From positions 14,074,001 to 14,138,000 of the forward strand of contig CP075492.1 in NCBI GenBank assembly GCA_021613535.1: a stretch of 64,000 nucleotides of DNA, written 5' to 3'. The stretch comes from Adineta vaga (lineage: Eukaryota; Rotifera). Position numbers and translations under genes: made by a program. This document shows, one piece after another, positions 1 through 10,747 of this stretch (positions are counted from its first letter, which is position 1; each line of letters starts with the position of its first letter). The notes below the pieces were generated by a model that worked only from the letters and a program-made list of their open reading frames with translations, was not told the DNA's origin and searched no databases.

Positions 1-757
1 AATTCCATTTCAAGTAATCCATTTCCACCATGTTCATTTCCGTATCGTACGTAATTTTCATTTGTCTCATTTTTCATTTTTGCATTGAATGTATGACAAA
101 GTCCATGTGTTACCGAAATGAATGAAATGAAATTATCAATGGTACATGGATATGAATTGAATCTACATGTATAAAGCATGGATGAAAGCGAGTAGAAATA
201 GGGATTCAATGATTGATTTGCATTAATACTATCAATGACGAACGATCCAATGTAGTCAACCATCGATAGAGGTAATTCACTTCGATTATTGGTATTTGTT
301 GCGTTTATTCTATCAGTATAATTGTAGAACGCTTCGAGAAAGCGATCAAGACGAAATGGTCCAGCATTACAGATGCTAACTGCAGGAAAATATTGTGGCC
401 ATTCTCGAATGATATTTATATCAATTTGTGTCGGATATTCATAATAGCTCAAGATAGATTTGACGACAAAATATATCATAACAATAGTAAAAGAAATGAA
501 AGATATTGACCAGAATATTCGATTATGTATACTTTCACTACGAGCTATACCTGGAACACCATGCATCGATGTATTCAAACTGAATTCACGAATAATTGAG
601 TGCCGATGCCGAAGTTTCTTTTCTTCTTCCTTTTTGTCTGTTTTGATGTGATCGGTAGATCTGTAATCGAATGAAAGTATAGATGAATTTGTGTCGATTA
701 TATCACTTACTTTTGAGAAGTTCTAGGTTGATTTTTTGCGTACTCGTTTTCTCTCAT
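1..757 (-). CDS. DEG/ENaC (amiloride-sensitive) sodium channel, 5' part
   Basis: Partial gene running off the left edge. Exon 1 is 711-757 (ATG at 755-757), a 50-nt GT-AG intron is 661-710, and exon 2 is 1-660 and stays open to the window edge. The splice joins in frame (15 codons plus 2 nt). The protein has a basic cytoplasmic N-terminus, a first membrane segment at about residues 60-77 (ISFISFTIVMIYFVV), then FPAVSICNAGPFR directly after TM1 and GLCHTFNAKM further on. Both are hallmark motifs of the DEG/ENaC/ASIC/FaNaC family, trimeric plasma-membrane cation channels. Most of the cysteine-rich ectodomain and TM2 lie outside the window. The family call is firm; the subfamily (peptide-gated, acid-sensing or other) cannot be told from this part. 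Confidence 0.88.
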
Positions 758-1608
758 CTTCTTTGTATTTGCTTTGAAAATCAGAGTAGAAGTTTCAACG
801 TGGAAAAAAGTGTTTTTCTCTAAAAAAAAACATTTAAAGTAATTACTTGGATGAGTTTTCTTTTCCGGTGAAGAAAAAACGTTTTGCTTTGTGATAAAGT
901 CAAATGAGAGAAATGTTTTATTTACACTCTTACAATCTTTTTGAACAACTCTTCTCCATTAGTGCCTGAAACATATATATATATTGTCTACCCTTAAACG
1001 GTAAAGCACTAATATTTTTCGGTACTTTACTCGTGAAAAGTCTCGTTTAACTGTAAACGTGAGCGTTAAAAAAGAGTATGAACTCTGAAGCATCCTTTAT
1101 TTTTAATTCTATTTAATTAGTATTTGATTAAATTTGGTAAGAATCCAAATTATTTCCTCCGTAATTTTGATGTTCTAAATCAATTTCGTAAAACTTGTGT
1201 CGCATTATCATACAAATAAAACAGCTGGTGCATTTGTAATAATTGGAAATTTCTTTTACAAGAAGAATGGTCATGGGTTTTTCCCTGCATCGATGATAAC
1301 TATAAAAGAAGCAGTTCAAGACATAGATATTCTATATTAAGTTATTATATTTCATCTGAAACATTTTACGATAAAGTCAAATCTATTTCTCAATTGAAAT
1401 ATAGTAGTATATTCCTTGAAAGAAAACAGGAGTAAGTAAGTTACAACATCAGCTGTCTGATTTCATCAGATTATATTGACGGTACCATTTGATAATGAAT
1501 GACGCGTTTCAAATCTATAAAATTGTTAGAAAACGCATGATAAACTAGAGATTTATTATTATTTCATTTCAGATTCTCAATCGTCTGTGAAGGAATTATC
1601 AAAAAACT
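758..1608. other. Intergenic, divergent 5' region
   Basis: About 850 bases between the divergently oriented channel gene and the RRM/CCCH/pseudokinase gene. AT-rich, with short homopolymer runs. A 63-codon minus-strand frame here (1128-1319) has no domain-like pattern or splice support. It probably holds both promoters and 5' UTRs; no specific element is recognisable. Confidence 0.5.
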
Positions 1609-4600
1609 ATGGTAAACATATTTCTGTATGGGTATAAAAACTTTATTGCGTTTCTTCTTTCAGTTACCAGAAGATCTAAATAGAGCTCGTCTTTCTGTCA
1701 TAATTCATGATATTAATGAATGCCTTAATCAGAAAGATATCGAACGGGTAATTCAACAAAAAGTTAGTCAATCAACATATAAACTGCGTTTAGGGAAACC
1801 ATATGGTTAGTATACTTTATCGATGTAAATATCATTGCGTAAGAGTAAACCATTGTATAGTTGATGCTAATGGCGAACAACGACGCAAAGCTTATATAAA
1901 TTTTCAAGATAAAAAGCAAGTAGATGAGTTCATGAAAAATCGTCCATTCAAAGTTCATGGAAAAGAACTTAAAGTATCACGATATAATCCAAAAGATATT
2001 CCTCTCTCTGGTCAAATTACGTCTGCTCTAGTGGTGAAATCGTGTGAATCACAACAAGATGGCAGTTTTCGAACGAAACTGACAGAACATTCTTTGAACA
2101 AATACCTCGGTAAATTTGGTAGTATAATTAGTTGTAAACCTTTAAATGATGGCGAATACATTCTGCAATTTAAAGAGTAATATCTATATTAATCAATTTG
2201 AAAATTCAACTAGAGAAACTTTATTGATCTTTTTTCTCTAGTTATGATTCGATTGATAGAATTATTCTAAAAGACGTATCACATAAAATCGATGGAATGA
2301 ATGTCATTATTGAAAAAACTCCAGAAATTGTAAAAGGTAACCCATACTATTTTGTAAACAAACACTAATTAAAAAACTGTCTTCGATTGTCGGTCAGATG
2401 TCCCCACTGCTTCTAATTTACAGAAATCTTGTATTCATGTAACAAACATGCCGATGGATGTGACAAGCGAGGAATTATCATCGATTTTCCTGGTTTGTGT
2501 CGGTTATATTCTTATACAACCAGGATATGAATTGAATGATCATTTATCATCGGATAGTCGTGTAGAAAGTGAAGCTTGGATCAAGTGTGCAAAGATTAAA
2601 TCAGACCTACAAGAATTAGCTTCGGAAAAATCGGGAGCAAATTTACGTGGATATAAAATTCAATGTAAGGTTATTGATGAACCATTTAATAAATCAGAAC
2701 TATGCAACGAGTACGAAAAAGGACAATGTTCACGTAAACCTGATCAATGCTGGTACAAGCATATACTCTGTGATGAACCAGACACATGCGTGAATCAAGA
2801 GTGTTGGTATGGTCACACTAGCAGAAGACAAACAATATCCAAATCAAGAGTTCTATTGGGTAAAAATAGAATCAGTTATTGAATATATATTTTCTTGTAT
2901 TTAGATCCGCGAAGAAATCCTTATCGCTTGAGAATTAGTAATCTTTCTCCGTTAACAACGAAAGAAGAATTATTAGAAAATCTGGATATTCATTCAAGAC
3001 TAATTACGAATCTAAAATTTCAAGAAGAATCAACCTCAAAGAAATCAATCGTAGTTTATCTTGTAAATCAATCATCGGAAAATTTTCTTCGAAAGAAAAT
3101 TCTACAATGGCAAAACAAACCATTGCCAACAAATACATGGAAAAAAATTCAATTTCAATTGGAAAAAAATATGGATTTTTTTAATTGGGAGAATCGAAAT
3201 CGAAGTTCTTCATCAGCTTCAATCCTGACAAAATCTGACCCATGGCGTCGAGAAGTAAAAGACTGTGTGCAAGTGGATGGGACTCACTCACAAAATTTCA
3301 ATATAGCTAAACTTGCACCTGAGTGGCGAAAAACAAATGAAAACTCCTTAAATGACACGAATGTTGTATGTTCTATAATTAACAAAGGAAATAAAGATAT
3401 GAAAGCAGTAATCAAGGTCTATAGAAATCAATCAAATGGTCAAACTGCACAATCCTGTGCATGTCGGGAACAAATTATCCTGGAAAATCTTACAGGTACA
3501 AATACAATTTTGACATTGTATTTGCAATTAACTTTATTGCTTTTTTAGATTTTCGCAATATACCAAAATTTCTTACAAGCAATACAATTCTACCAGAGGA
3601 TCCTTGGATTATTATGGAAAAGATTGAAGGTGTTACATTAAAAGAGTATATTCGAAATAATCCTCCTAATCTTCATGAAGCATTAGTTATCACTTTGGAT
3701 CTACTGACTATTGTCAAACAAATACATACTCGAAATATCGTTCATCGGAATATTACGCCAGATAATATTATGATTAGAAATTTATTCGATCTGTCCTATA
3801 TGGATAGATTAGTATTAACTGGTTGTAGTTCATCAGTTTTTAGCGATTCAGACACGACACAAAATCTTCATAACGTATTTAATGAAGATTTTGACGATCG
3901 TATTGATCATCCGAACAAATTGTTCTATCGGGTTCCACAAATGCAGATTCAGCAGAACAGAACAGATGCTACAGACGAAGAAGAACGAAAAAAATCATGT
4001 CGAAGTCCAACAATTGATAGCAGTCATATCTGTGCCATACTATTTTGGATGATTACAAAAAAATATCCTAAAGAATCGAAAAATATCGAAAATGCAGCAC
4101 CACATGAATTGAAGGGAAATATCATTGGTATTAAAAATGAAATTGAAAAGGCAACAGGTAAGCAAAAACCAACCATACGGATAACGTTTCGATAAAGAAT
4201 CTCTTTCGTAAAGGAATATGGACAGAAACTACGAAACGAAATTTATTAACTCAATATATGAAATTAATATTTGATCGTGGCTTTGCTGATTTTCATCGAC
4301 AATGGTCAATCGAAGAACTTGAATATCAAATTCGTTTTGCTCTTCAATTAACAGAAATCAATAGCAATAATGCAGAAGAGTCTTCGCTCATTCAATCATT
4401 ATCAAATATACCCAGCACTTTATCTCTATCAAATGCTTTCGAATGTAATCCTTTTCTTCGAATGATATCAGTGATTTTTTGTATTAGAGAACAAATAATA
4501 GCACGCTGTTCAAATGTTCCTTGGTTGATAAATGAAATAAACGACTGGCATGGTAATAATCGAGAAACTAAATGTTACAATATTATAACATTTAAAGAAG

Positions 4601-4824
4601 AAGCTCAAATTTCTCAAAAAATCTACTGGTGTGCAGAGATCAATAAGCAAAACGATTTTTCTATTACTATACATGCTAAAATCAATGATAACACCGGTGT
4701 CGAATTACCATTAGGTGTTTGGAATCAAGATAATCAGAAGAAATTTCAAGAAGACAGCATTCGAAATTTTGAATTACAAATGAAATGTTTAATGAATATA
4801 TTATATGAAGATAAAAATATGTAA
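1609..4824 (+). CDS. RRM-like / CCCH zinc finger / pseudokinase fusion protein
   Basis: Eight-exon model: 1609-1611, 1664-1805, 1861-2176, 2242-2336, 2398-2859, 2905-3495, 3549-4157, 4214-4824. All introns are GT-AG (42-62 nt) and phases agree, giving about 942 residues. The first coding exon is only the ATG. The N-terminal half carries several RRM-like alpha/beta segments (for example around RKAYINFQDKKQVDEFM, CIHVTNMPMDVTSEEL and YRLRISNLSPLTTKEELL). A Cys/His cluster sits at about residues 285-325 (CNEYEKGQC..CWYKH, then C..CWYGH), like paired CCCH fingers. After residue 490 comes a kinase-like domain with WIIMEKIEGVTLKEYI as hinge. The catalytic loop reads HRNITPDN instead of HRD..N, and LVLTGCSSS replaces the DFG region, so it looks catalytically dead. 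A 200-residue C-terminal part is unassigned. RNA binding by the N-terminus is inferred from family knowledge; the biological role is unknown. Confidence 0.75.
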
Positions 4825-4931
4825 CTGAAAATGTACTTGTTAACCTAAATATTTTTCGCCTTCAATAAACATGATTCGAATTTACCCACACGATCTTTTA
4901 CAAATAAAAAATCAATGAGAATTTACAAAGT

Positions 4932-5466
4932 AGGGTGTAGGTGTTTAATTAACTATTTAAAAATAGTTAATAAAAGTTGGGGAAATTTATTGGTTGCAAC
5001 GTTACTACCCTCGGTCTAAAATATAGACTCTTACATTCCCATTTGAGTTAGAAATAGAAATATTTTAGTGCAATTGACAAGAAAGTCCTTACCAGTTGCT
5101 GTTGTGCTGGTTATAGCTGTTACAAATGTTTCATTTATTGAATATAGAGCAAGTTCAACACTAAATGAAGTGCCATTTGTCAATGATATATTGAAAGAAA
5201 ATGTTGGTGGATCTAATCGAATGGTTGAGAGAACACGGTCAACAAAATGATTCTAGAACATTTTGAAAAGTGCACAAGTAGATGGATATTTAATTTTAAG
5301 ATCAATCACAAATATATTTCCAATTTTATTATTCGTAATATATGGTCGAGTGGTGTGTTGAAATAAATAGATCGATAAAAAACAGAAGGTTTCCTTTTCT
5401 TATTTTAGGACCAAAAGAATAGATGCATAACTATGAAAGATAGAGTATTAACACCCACACCCTTCA
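4932..5466. repeat. Inverted pair of GGGTGTGGGTGT-like motifs
   Basis: At 4932-4950 the sequence reads AGGGTGTAGGTGTTTAAT. At 5447-5466 its imperfect reverse complement appears (ATTAACACCCACACCCTTC). They bracket about 500 bases with no convincing gene; a 60-codon frame at 5068-5250 is unsupported. This could be a non-autonomous element with terminal inverted repeats, or a pair of regulatory/telomere-like motifs; no clear target-site duplication is visible. Related motifs occur at 33513-33525, 50824-50835 and 59592-59652. Confidence 0.4.
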
Positions 5467-5757
5467 ATATTTGATACTGTGAATAATGTAAATGGTAAAA
5501 GGGTCACCTCTTCTTCATTTAAAAACTGTACGAAACATAGATAGATGAGTATTTTACGTTCAGAATCATAACGCAGGAGTAGAGACTTTATATTGCTCGC
5601 TGAACTCAAGGTGTACAGACTGTAATGAATAGTTTACATCATAGCGCATTTTGATGAATCTATTATATTTAGATAATTCACTTAAGAAGTACTGAACATG
5701 TGAAAACGTGTAAACGATGTTGCTCAAAGTTTTAATACACATCTGAATAAGTTGTAA

Positions 5758-6355
5758 GGTACTATTGGACAAATAGTATGTACAGTGATATTTTCCAGTT
5801 TATCATGTGCTTGTTTGAGTATTGGTGTAATACGTCGATATCAATGTCCTGTGGAAACAAAAATTCCATTATGGTTAACTGTTAATGGTGGACTAGAAGT
5901 TGAAATTAATTCATTCATCATAATCGTGGTAGGTCAACACATAATTACATTTAATTGAATTAAACTAATCTTTTTTTACAACAATTTCATTATTAAATTA
6001 GCTTATTGTAAAATTACTCTTTTGTCGCAAAACTAATCATGAGGAAATTGTTGATGGCTGTGTGCGTTTACTCAATTTGTGTTTATTTTTGTTCATGCTT
6101 GTTTGGCTAATCTTAGTAAGTCAATCGATATGATTGGATATATTTTCTCTTATTTATTGAAACATTACTAGGGTAGTATATGGATGTTTAAAGTCAGACC
6201 TAATGTTCAATATGATATGATTCTACTCTTAGCAATTACCGTGAAAAGCAAATGTTTAATTTTGTTTTTGGCTTAATCATTGTACAGTATGTTGAGTGAC
6301 GGGATTATTTTCCTGTTGCATATGTTGTGGAATTTGCGCTCTTTATTTTGGTTGA
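5758..6355 (+). pseudogene. Decayed four-TM protein (TMEM272-like)
   Basis: No single frame is open, but conceptual pieces in order resemble a small four-pass membrane family common in rotifers. They are a hydrophobic stretch ending SIGVIRRYQCPVETKIPLWL, then (after a GT-AG intron, donor near 5930, acceptor near 6000) a second hydrophobic segment and LCLFLFMLVWLILGSIWMFKV across a second intron (about 6115-6170). A frameshift follows near 6216 into NYREKQMFNFVFGLIIVQYVE, then a stop, and a third frame ending in a cysteine-rich tail (CCICCGICALYFG) and stop at 6353-6355. The CP....IP...V.G signature and Cys-rich tail support the family. At least two or three indels and a premature stop indicate a pseudogene. 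The family name is from memory and moderately sure; the order and decay are seen directly. Confidence 0.6.
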
Positions 6356-6944
6356 TTGATAATTAAACGATGAAAGTCAGTCCAATAAAAAGCTCGTAAA
6401 ATTAACCTAGACTATTTTCTACGATAAAGATGAATTAAATCACTGAAAAACGTATCTATGTTCTTCTGTCAATCAACCTTTTTTCGATCTGTGTTTGACT
6501 ATTGACGTTATCATGTAATACTAGTGTTCGAAAGAATGACAGAAAAAAAAACACGTGTTATACTTATTTGTCGATCGTAACTTGAAAAAAGAAGAAAGTC
6601 ATTCACTTTTTTTTCAAGTTCGTAAAAAGGTAAAGTTTGATGATTAAGTAATCGGCGTTTAGACGATACAATATAGATGTTCTTCATGCATGTCCTACTC
6701 AAACTTTTAGTATGATATACACTTTTTTGAAATACTACAAACCGAATCACCTTCTATATAGACTATTTACGTTATGTATACCTAATGCTTATATGTTTAC
6801 ATGCAGTTGTACGTAGAAATGAAGGTAAGTACGAGAATGATTGCATAATATCAAACGAATAAAAAGTATATTTGTAATTTGTGATAAAATTATGAATGCT
6901 AGTTTTAGATTATAATACGTAATCAATTGATAATCTCAATAGAA

Positions 6945-8330
6945 ATGAATGCAGACAAATGTGAAATAGTCTCACTGAATTTGGATATCAATCATCTGTT
7001 GTATCATCAAATTGAACTTCAAGAATATTTACATCAGAATCCATCTGAAGAAAATGTATCAATTCAAAAACTTCATTCATTACTAGCAGAAATCTGGATA
7101 ACTGATGATTTCAAAATGATATGGAATGAAATTACAACGACAACAACCATATTACAAGGACAATTGTACGATTCGATTAATAACAAATCAATATCAGATC
7201 TTCGAAATAGTATAAACTGTTTAATAAAAGATATTGAAGAAATAGAGAATTCTAGTCATAGAAAGACATTTCAAGAACATATACCCAGAACGATTGAAAG
7301 AAAAAATGAGATAGAAGAAATAACTGATTCAAATATTCTATCGAAGTTTACTCATAAAATTCATCTATCTAATAATGCTATACGTTGGATACGTGGTCCT
7401 ATCAGAGTAATATTCAATGGTACTATGCGCATCTTCGACGTGTTGGCAAAACATACTCATATCAGTAGTTCAGCTTTACAAGCTGTTGCAAATGGATTAA
7501 TCAAACAGAAACAATCAGCATTTGTTGAAATCACGTCCGATTGGACTTTCATTAGTAAAAATCTTGATCAAGGATTCAACAGTGAATCGGTATGGATGTA
7601 TGATCCTCGAGGTCGACGAATTCTAGTAAAAACACAAGAACATCCTCTATGTGCAGCTAATGAATGGCTAGTCTATATTCTCGGGAATGCTCTTGGTCTA
7701 CCTGTCAATGAAGTACAAATAGGAGTTTATCAAAATAAACTTGTAACATTACACAAAGATGTTAGGAATGAAAATGAAACAATGTTTACATTTATGGAAT
7801 TATCAAGGCAAACGAGAAAACGACTTTTAACCGATCCAATCTTAGGATGTATGGATTTTTTCGATCATATCATTCAAAATGCCGATCGAAATCAACGAAA
7901 TATTTTAATTACAATCTCGACGAATACGGCGACTGATATCAATGATCTGAATGCAAAAATGAAAATATATCTTATCGATCATGCGTCCTGTTTTGGATTA
8001 GGAAAACTTAGTATCATCAGTCTTGTCGCTTGTAAATTCCATACAAATCACTTAACAATAGTTAAGTTCGATCCAATTGAGCAAGCAAGAAAGTTCGAAC
8101 AATATCTCAATTCATTATCGATAACAGATCGTCTCTTAATCAGAGACACAGCTAACCGTTTTGCTGCAATCACAGATCGACAATTTACCGATTGGTTAGA
8201 TGAAGTCAAAGAATTATTATCTGAAAATCAATACAATCGGATTTATACTGTACTCACTCGGCAACGAGATGTTGCCAAGTATCATACAGCTCAAATCGAT
8301 GACCATAATGATCCGGTGACTTATTTTTAA
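6945..8330 (+). CDS. HipA-like / PI-kinase-fold atypical kinase
   Basis: One open exon of about 461 residues from ATG 6945 (an in-frame ATG at 6927 is possible; 6945 follows a likely acceptor, CAATAG, of a 5' UTR intron). The N-terminal 110 residues are helical and acidic without a recognised domain. The C-terminal half has the pattern of HipA-like kinases: WMYDPRGRRILVKTQEHPL as a beta-strand/Lys region (candidate ATP-binding Lys), CAANEWLVYILGNALGLPV, then MDFFDHIIQNADRNQRNILI as catalytic loop (N.DR..N). It ends with IYLIDHASCFG as the metal-binding D. These residues are intact, so it may be active. HipA proteins phosphorylate Ser/Thr substrates in bacteria; eukaryotic relatives are poorly characterised. 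It lies 263 bp upstream of the Josephin-like gene in the same orientation. Confidence 0.6.
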   Translation: MNADKCEIVSLNLDINHLLYHQIELQEYLHQNPSEENVSIQKLHSLLAEIWITDDFKMIWNEITTTTTILQGQLYDSINNKSISDLRNSINCLIKDIEEIENSSHRKTFQEHIPRTIERKNEIEEITDSNILSKFTHKIHLSNNAIRWIRGPIRVIFNGTMRIFDVLAKHTHISSSALQAVANGLIKQKQSAFVEITSDWTFISKNLDQGFNSESVWMYDPRGRRILVKTQEHPLCAANEWLVYILGNALGLPVNEVQIGVYQNKLVTLHKDVRNENETMFTFMELSRQTRKRLLTDPILGCMDFFDHIIQNADRNQRNILITISTNTATDINDLNAKMKIYLIDHASCFGLGKLSIISLVACKFHTNHLTIVKFDPIEQARKFEQYLNSLSITDRLLIRDTANRFAAITDRQFTDWLDEVKELLSENQYNRIYTVLTRQRDVAKYHTAQIDDHNDPVTYF

Positions 8331-8593
8331 TAAGACTATGAGTTAGTCAGAATTATAAATATGCATGAAATTCACATTTTGTATTTGTAAAATGAAATAT
8401 AATCGATGAAGTCGAGTCACATGTTTTCTTTTCTTTTAACGTAACTTGTTGTTATTTCAAAGAATTACGCAATTTTCACGAGTCATTATTTTCTCCTTCC
8501 CTACCATATTTCTCATAGATTCAAACGCAACAAAATAAAGATTTGTACATTTTCAAAGTTTAGAAACATGAGTAAGAAAATAAAATCCAATAA

Positions 8594-9369
8594 ATGCAAT
8601 TCCAAAACGAAGAAGATCTCAGAGATTTTTTCGAAAGACAAGAAACGAGTTCTACATGTAGATTACATGCCATTAACAATGCTCTTGGAAGATCAGTTAT
8701 TTCTAAGAAAAAGTATGTTTATGATATAATCAATTCATTACTCGATCGCCTTCATGTATTTAGATTCTTTGCTTATTGTGATGAATTTGACATGAAGAAT
8801 CATTGTAAAGGAAGTCGACAATTTTTCTTTATTCATGCCGATGATAATATTATCAGTTTCATTCTCAATAAACTTCATTTACATAGTTCATATTATCCGC
8901 CCGATAATCCTCCTCCTATCAGGTATGTGAACATCATTGTATAAGTAACATATTTTCATTTGATTCTTTACTTTCAAGTGAAAATTCATGCGATGATATT
9001 GTGGCAATTATCATTTTTGACAATGAACATATCTGGAGTAACAAAAAATACGGTAATATATGGTACGATCTGGATTCTTTGTCGGAGAAACCAGAACCTA
9101 TACCATTTCGAAGAATATTTGCACGACGAGGTTTTGGATGGATTATTGTTCGGACTCTTCCTGAACATCTGTCGAACGACGAAATACAAATAACATCAAA
9201 TCCTACAAATGAAAAGCCTGATCATACTGTTACGAACTATTCACCTGAATCAAAAACACACCGTTATTCTCTAGAAGATGAAACTGTTCCTGATAATCTT
9301 TACCTAAATCTTAAAAGAAACGGTTCAAACCGATTTGAAGCTTTATACGATATCGAAGAAGATATGTAG
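8594..9369 (+). CDS. Josephin-like cysteine protease (deubiquitinase)
   Basis: Two exons, 8594-8922 and 8979-9369, separated by a 56-nt GT-AG intron; about 239 residues. The N-terminus has the Q...C..H..N.L pattern of Josephin/ataxin-3 peptidases (RQETSSTCRLHAINNALG, catalytic Cys about residue 22). The second exon begins with a central strand and FDNEHIWSNKKYGNIWYDLD, which matches the catalytic His-Trp and following Asp/Asn region. The domain ends near residue 180; the last 55 residues are polar and look disordered, and I see no ubiquitin-interacting motif. The inferred role is cleavage of ubiquitin or a ubiquitin-like modifier. An in-frame stop just upstream of ATG 8594 supports the start. 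Confidence 0.62.
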
Positions 9370-9469
9370 CAAGCAAAAAAAATATAAAAGAATGTTTATG
9401 TTATCTCAGAGAGATAGTTCAATCCAAGCGTGTAGTCAGAAGAAAACTTTTCATAATAGTATTTTAACG

Positions 9470-10747
9470 TTAATAGTCGATAGTTAAGTAGTAAAGAATA
9501 TAAATAGTAGCAAAGATCATCATTGGTATGAAGTTTGTTTCATTTGAATGATATGCTGTATTTGGAATCGTTGATTTACTGACAATCGACGATGGTGTGG
9601 ACTCCTTAGCTGTATCATTATGTTTTACTAAGGATCTCAACATTCTTGTTGTATTATAGTTCATATTTATTGTTTTTTTTATAACTGTAAAATTCGATGG
9701 ATGATTACATAGATTCATGGTACAGCGATACGATATAGTACGAACACTTTCACTGTCCTCTTTCGATAGAGTGAAATTAGTAATAATTGTATCGACAATT
9801 ATGATAGTAGCTTTATCGTTTATCGATGGAGATGGTTTTACGATACTTGGTGGCGTTGGTAAAAGAAACTGATTTATGAGATTCATGATATCACTCGAAT
9901 CGGACAAACCATTGTCACTGAGTAATCCTAACAGGTTAGGCAGTAACGATGGATTAATTTGTCCAAGTAATCCTGGCAGGTTAGACAGTGACGATAGATC
10001 AATTTGTCCAAGTGATCCTAACAGGTTAAACAGTGTCGATGGATCAATTTGTCCAAGTGATTCCAGTAAATTCATCGATCTCTGCTGACCAAAAGATGTA
10101 GATGCATCAATCGATTTAATTGAATTTAATCCGGGTATATTCATCGTCGACCGAACTTTTTTCATTGTGTCTACACAATGGGTAGTTAATTCATTTCCTT
10201 TCGATACAGTTTGACATAAGTTACTTGGACATTGTTGCGCTTCGCCATTTGAATAACACATTGTTGACTTATCAATATGATTCTGTTGAATGTGTACTAC
10301 ATTGCGTAAATGGGCGTCTATTTTTGTAAAATCAATATCAAATAACCATTGTAATTGATATTTAGTGTATTCCAAATCGCAATAGTCCCCTGATGAACAG
10401 ACATAAGTTAACGTATTGTGAATCTCCGCCATGTTTGACGATGATTTCTGAAAACGAAACTCAGTGCGAAGTTTTAGATGATTAGTTTCAGTATGATTTA
10501 TCTTATCGCCATGATATTGAATGGTAAATTTTTGTTGTATAAAAACAAAGTTGATTGTAATATAGCATCGACTAATATGATTGTCATTTACGGTTCCTTT
10601 AGTTAATAGACTTAATTTGTGATGAAATTCATTTGAACCATAGGTACTAACATCACCCGCATATTTTACATACGCGATACATGAAAGACCGTCGACAGTA
10701 GACAGTAAAAGTAGTAGTAGCAATAGCAGCAAATATACGATATGCAT
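9470..10747 (-). CDS. Secreted, probably GPI-anchored protein with 15-residue repeats
   Basis: Single-exon, 425 residues. It has a strong signal peptide (MHIVYLLLLLLLLLLSTVDG), a cysteine-containing ectodomain (YVCSSGDYCDLEY, PSNLCQTV, YRCTMNLCNHPSNF) and a central run of imperfect 15-residue repeats of the type LGSLGQIDPSTLFNL. After a Ser/Thr-rich region it ends in a hydrophobic tail (IPMMIFATIYILYYL) with almost nothing after it, as in GPI-anchor signals. The cysteine spacing, with a C-terminal CN near the anchor (MNLCNHP), faintly recalls three-finger Ly6/uPAR proteins, but that is weak. Function unknown. It is divergent from the serine hydrolase gene at 11125. Confidence 0.65.
   Translation of the reverse strand: MHIVYLLLLLLLLLLSTVDGLSCIAYVKYAGDVSTYGSNEFHHKLSLLTKGTVNDNHISRCYITINFVFIQQKFTIQYHGDKINHTETNHLKLRTEFRFQKSSSNMAEIHNTLTYVCSSGDYCDLEYTKYQLQWLFDIDFTKIDAHLRNVVHIQQNHIDKSTMCYSNGEAQQCPSNLCQTVSKGNELTTHCVDTMKKVRSTMNIPGLNSIKSIDASTSFGQQRSMNLLESLGQIDPSTLFNLLGSLGQIDLSSLSNLPGLLGQINPSLLPNLLGLLSDNGLSDSSDIMNLINQFLLPTPPSIVKPSPSINDKATIIIVDTIITNFTLSKEDSESVRTISYRCTMNLCNHPSNFTVIKKTINMNYNTTRMLRSLVKHNDTAKESTPSSIVSKSTIPNTAYHSNETNFIPMMIFATIYILYYLTIDY
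9921..10070. repeat. 45-bp tandem repeat inside the secreted protein gene
   Basis: About 3.3 copies with period 45, starting at 9921, 9966, 10011 and 10056 (AGTAATCCTAACAGG-type starts). Each unit encodes 15 residues on the minus strand. Period divisible by three keeps the frame, so copy number can vary without breaking the gene. Confidence 0.85.

Noticed and set aside
1128-1319. 63-codon minus-strand frame with several Cys
   Set aside because: Cys spacing fits no finger I know, and the region is the promoter side of two divergent genes.
5068-5250. 60-codon frame between the inverted motifs
   Set aside because: Hydrophobic start but no family pattern; too short to claim as a transposon or peptide gene.
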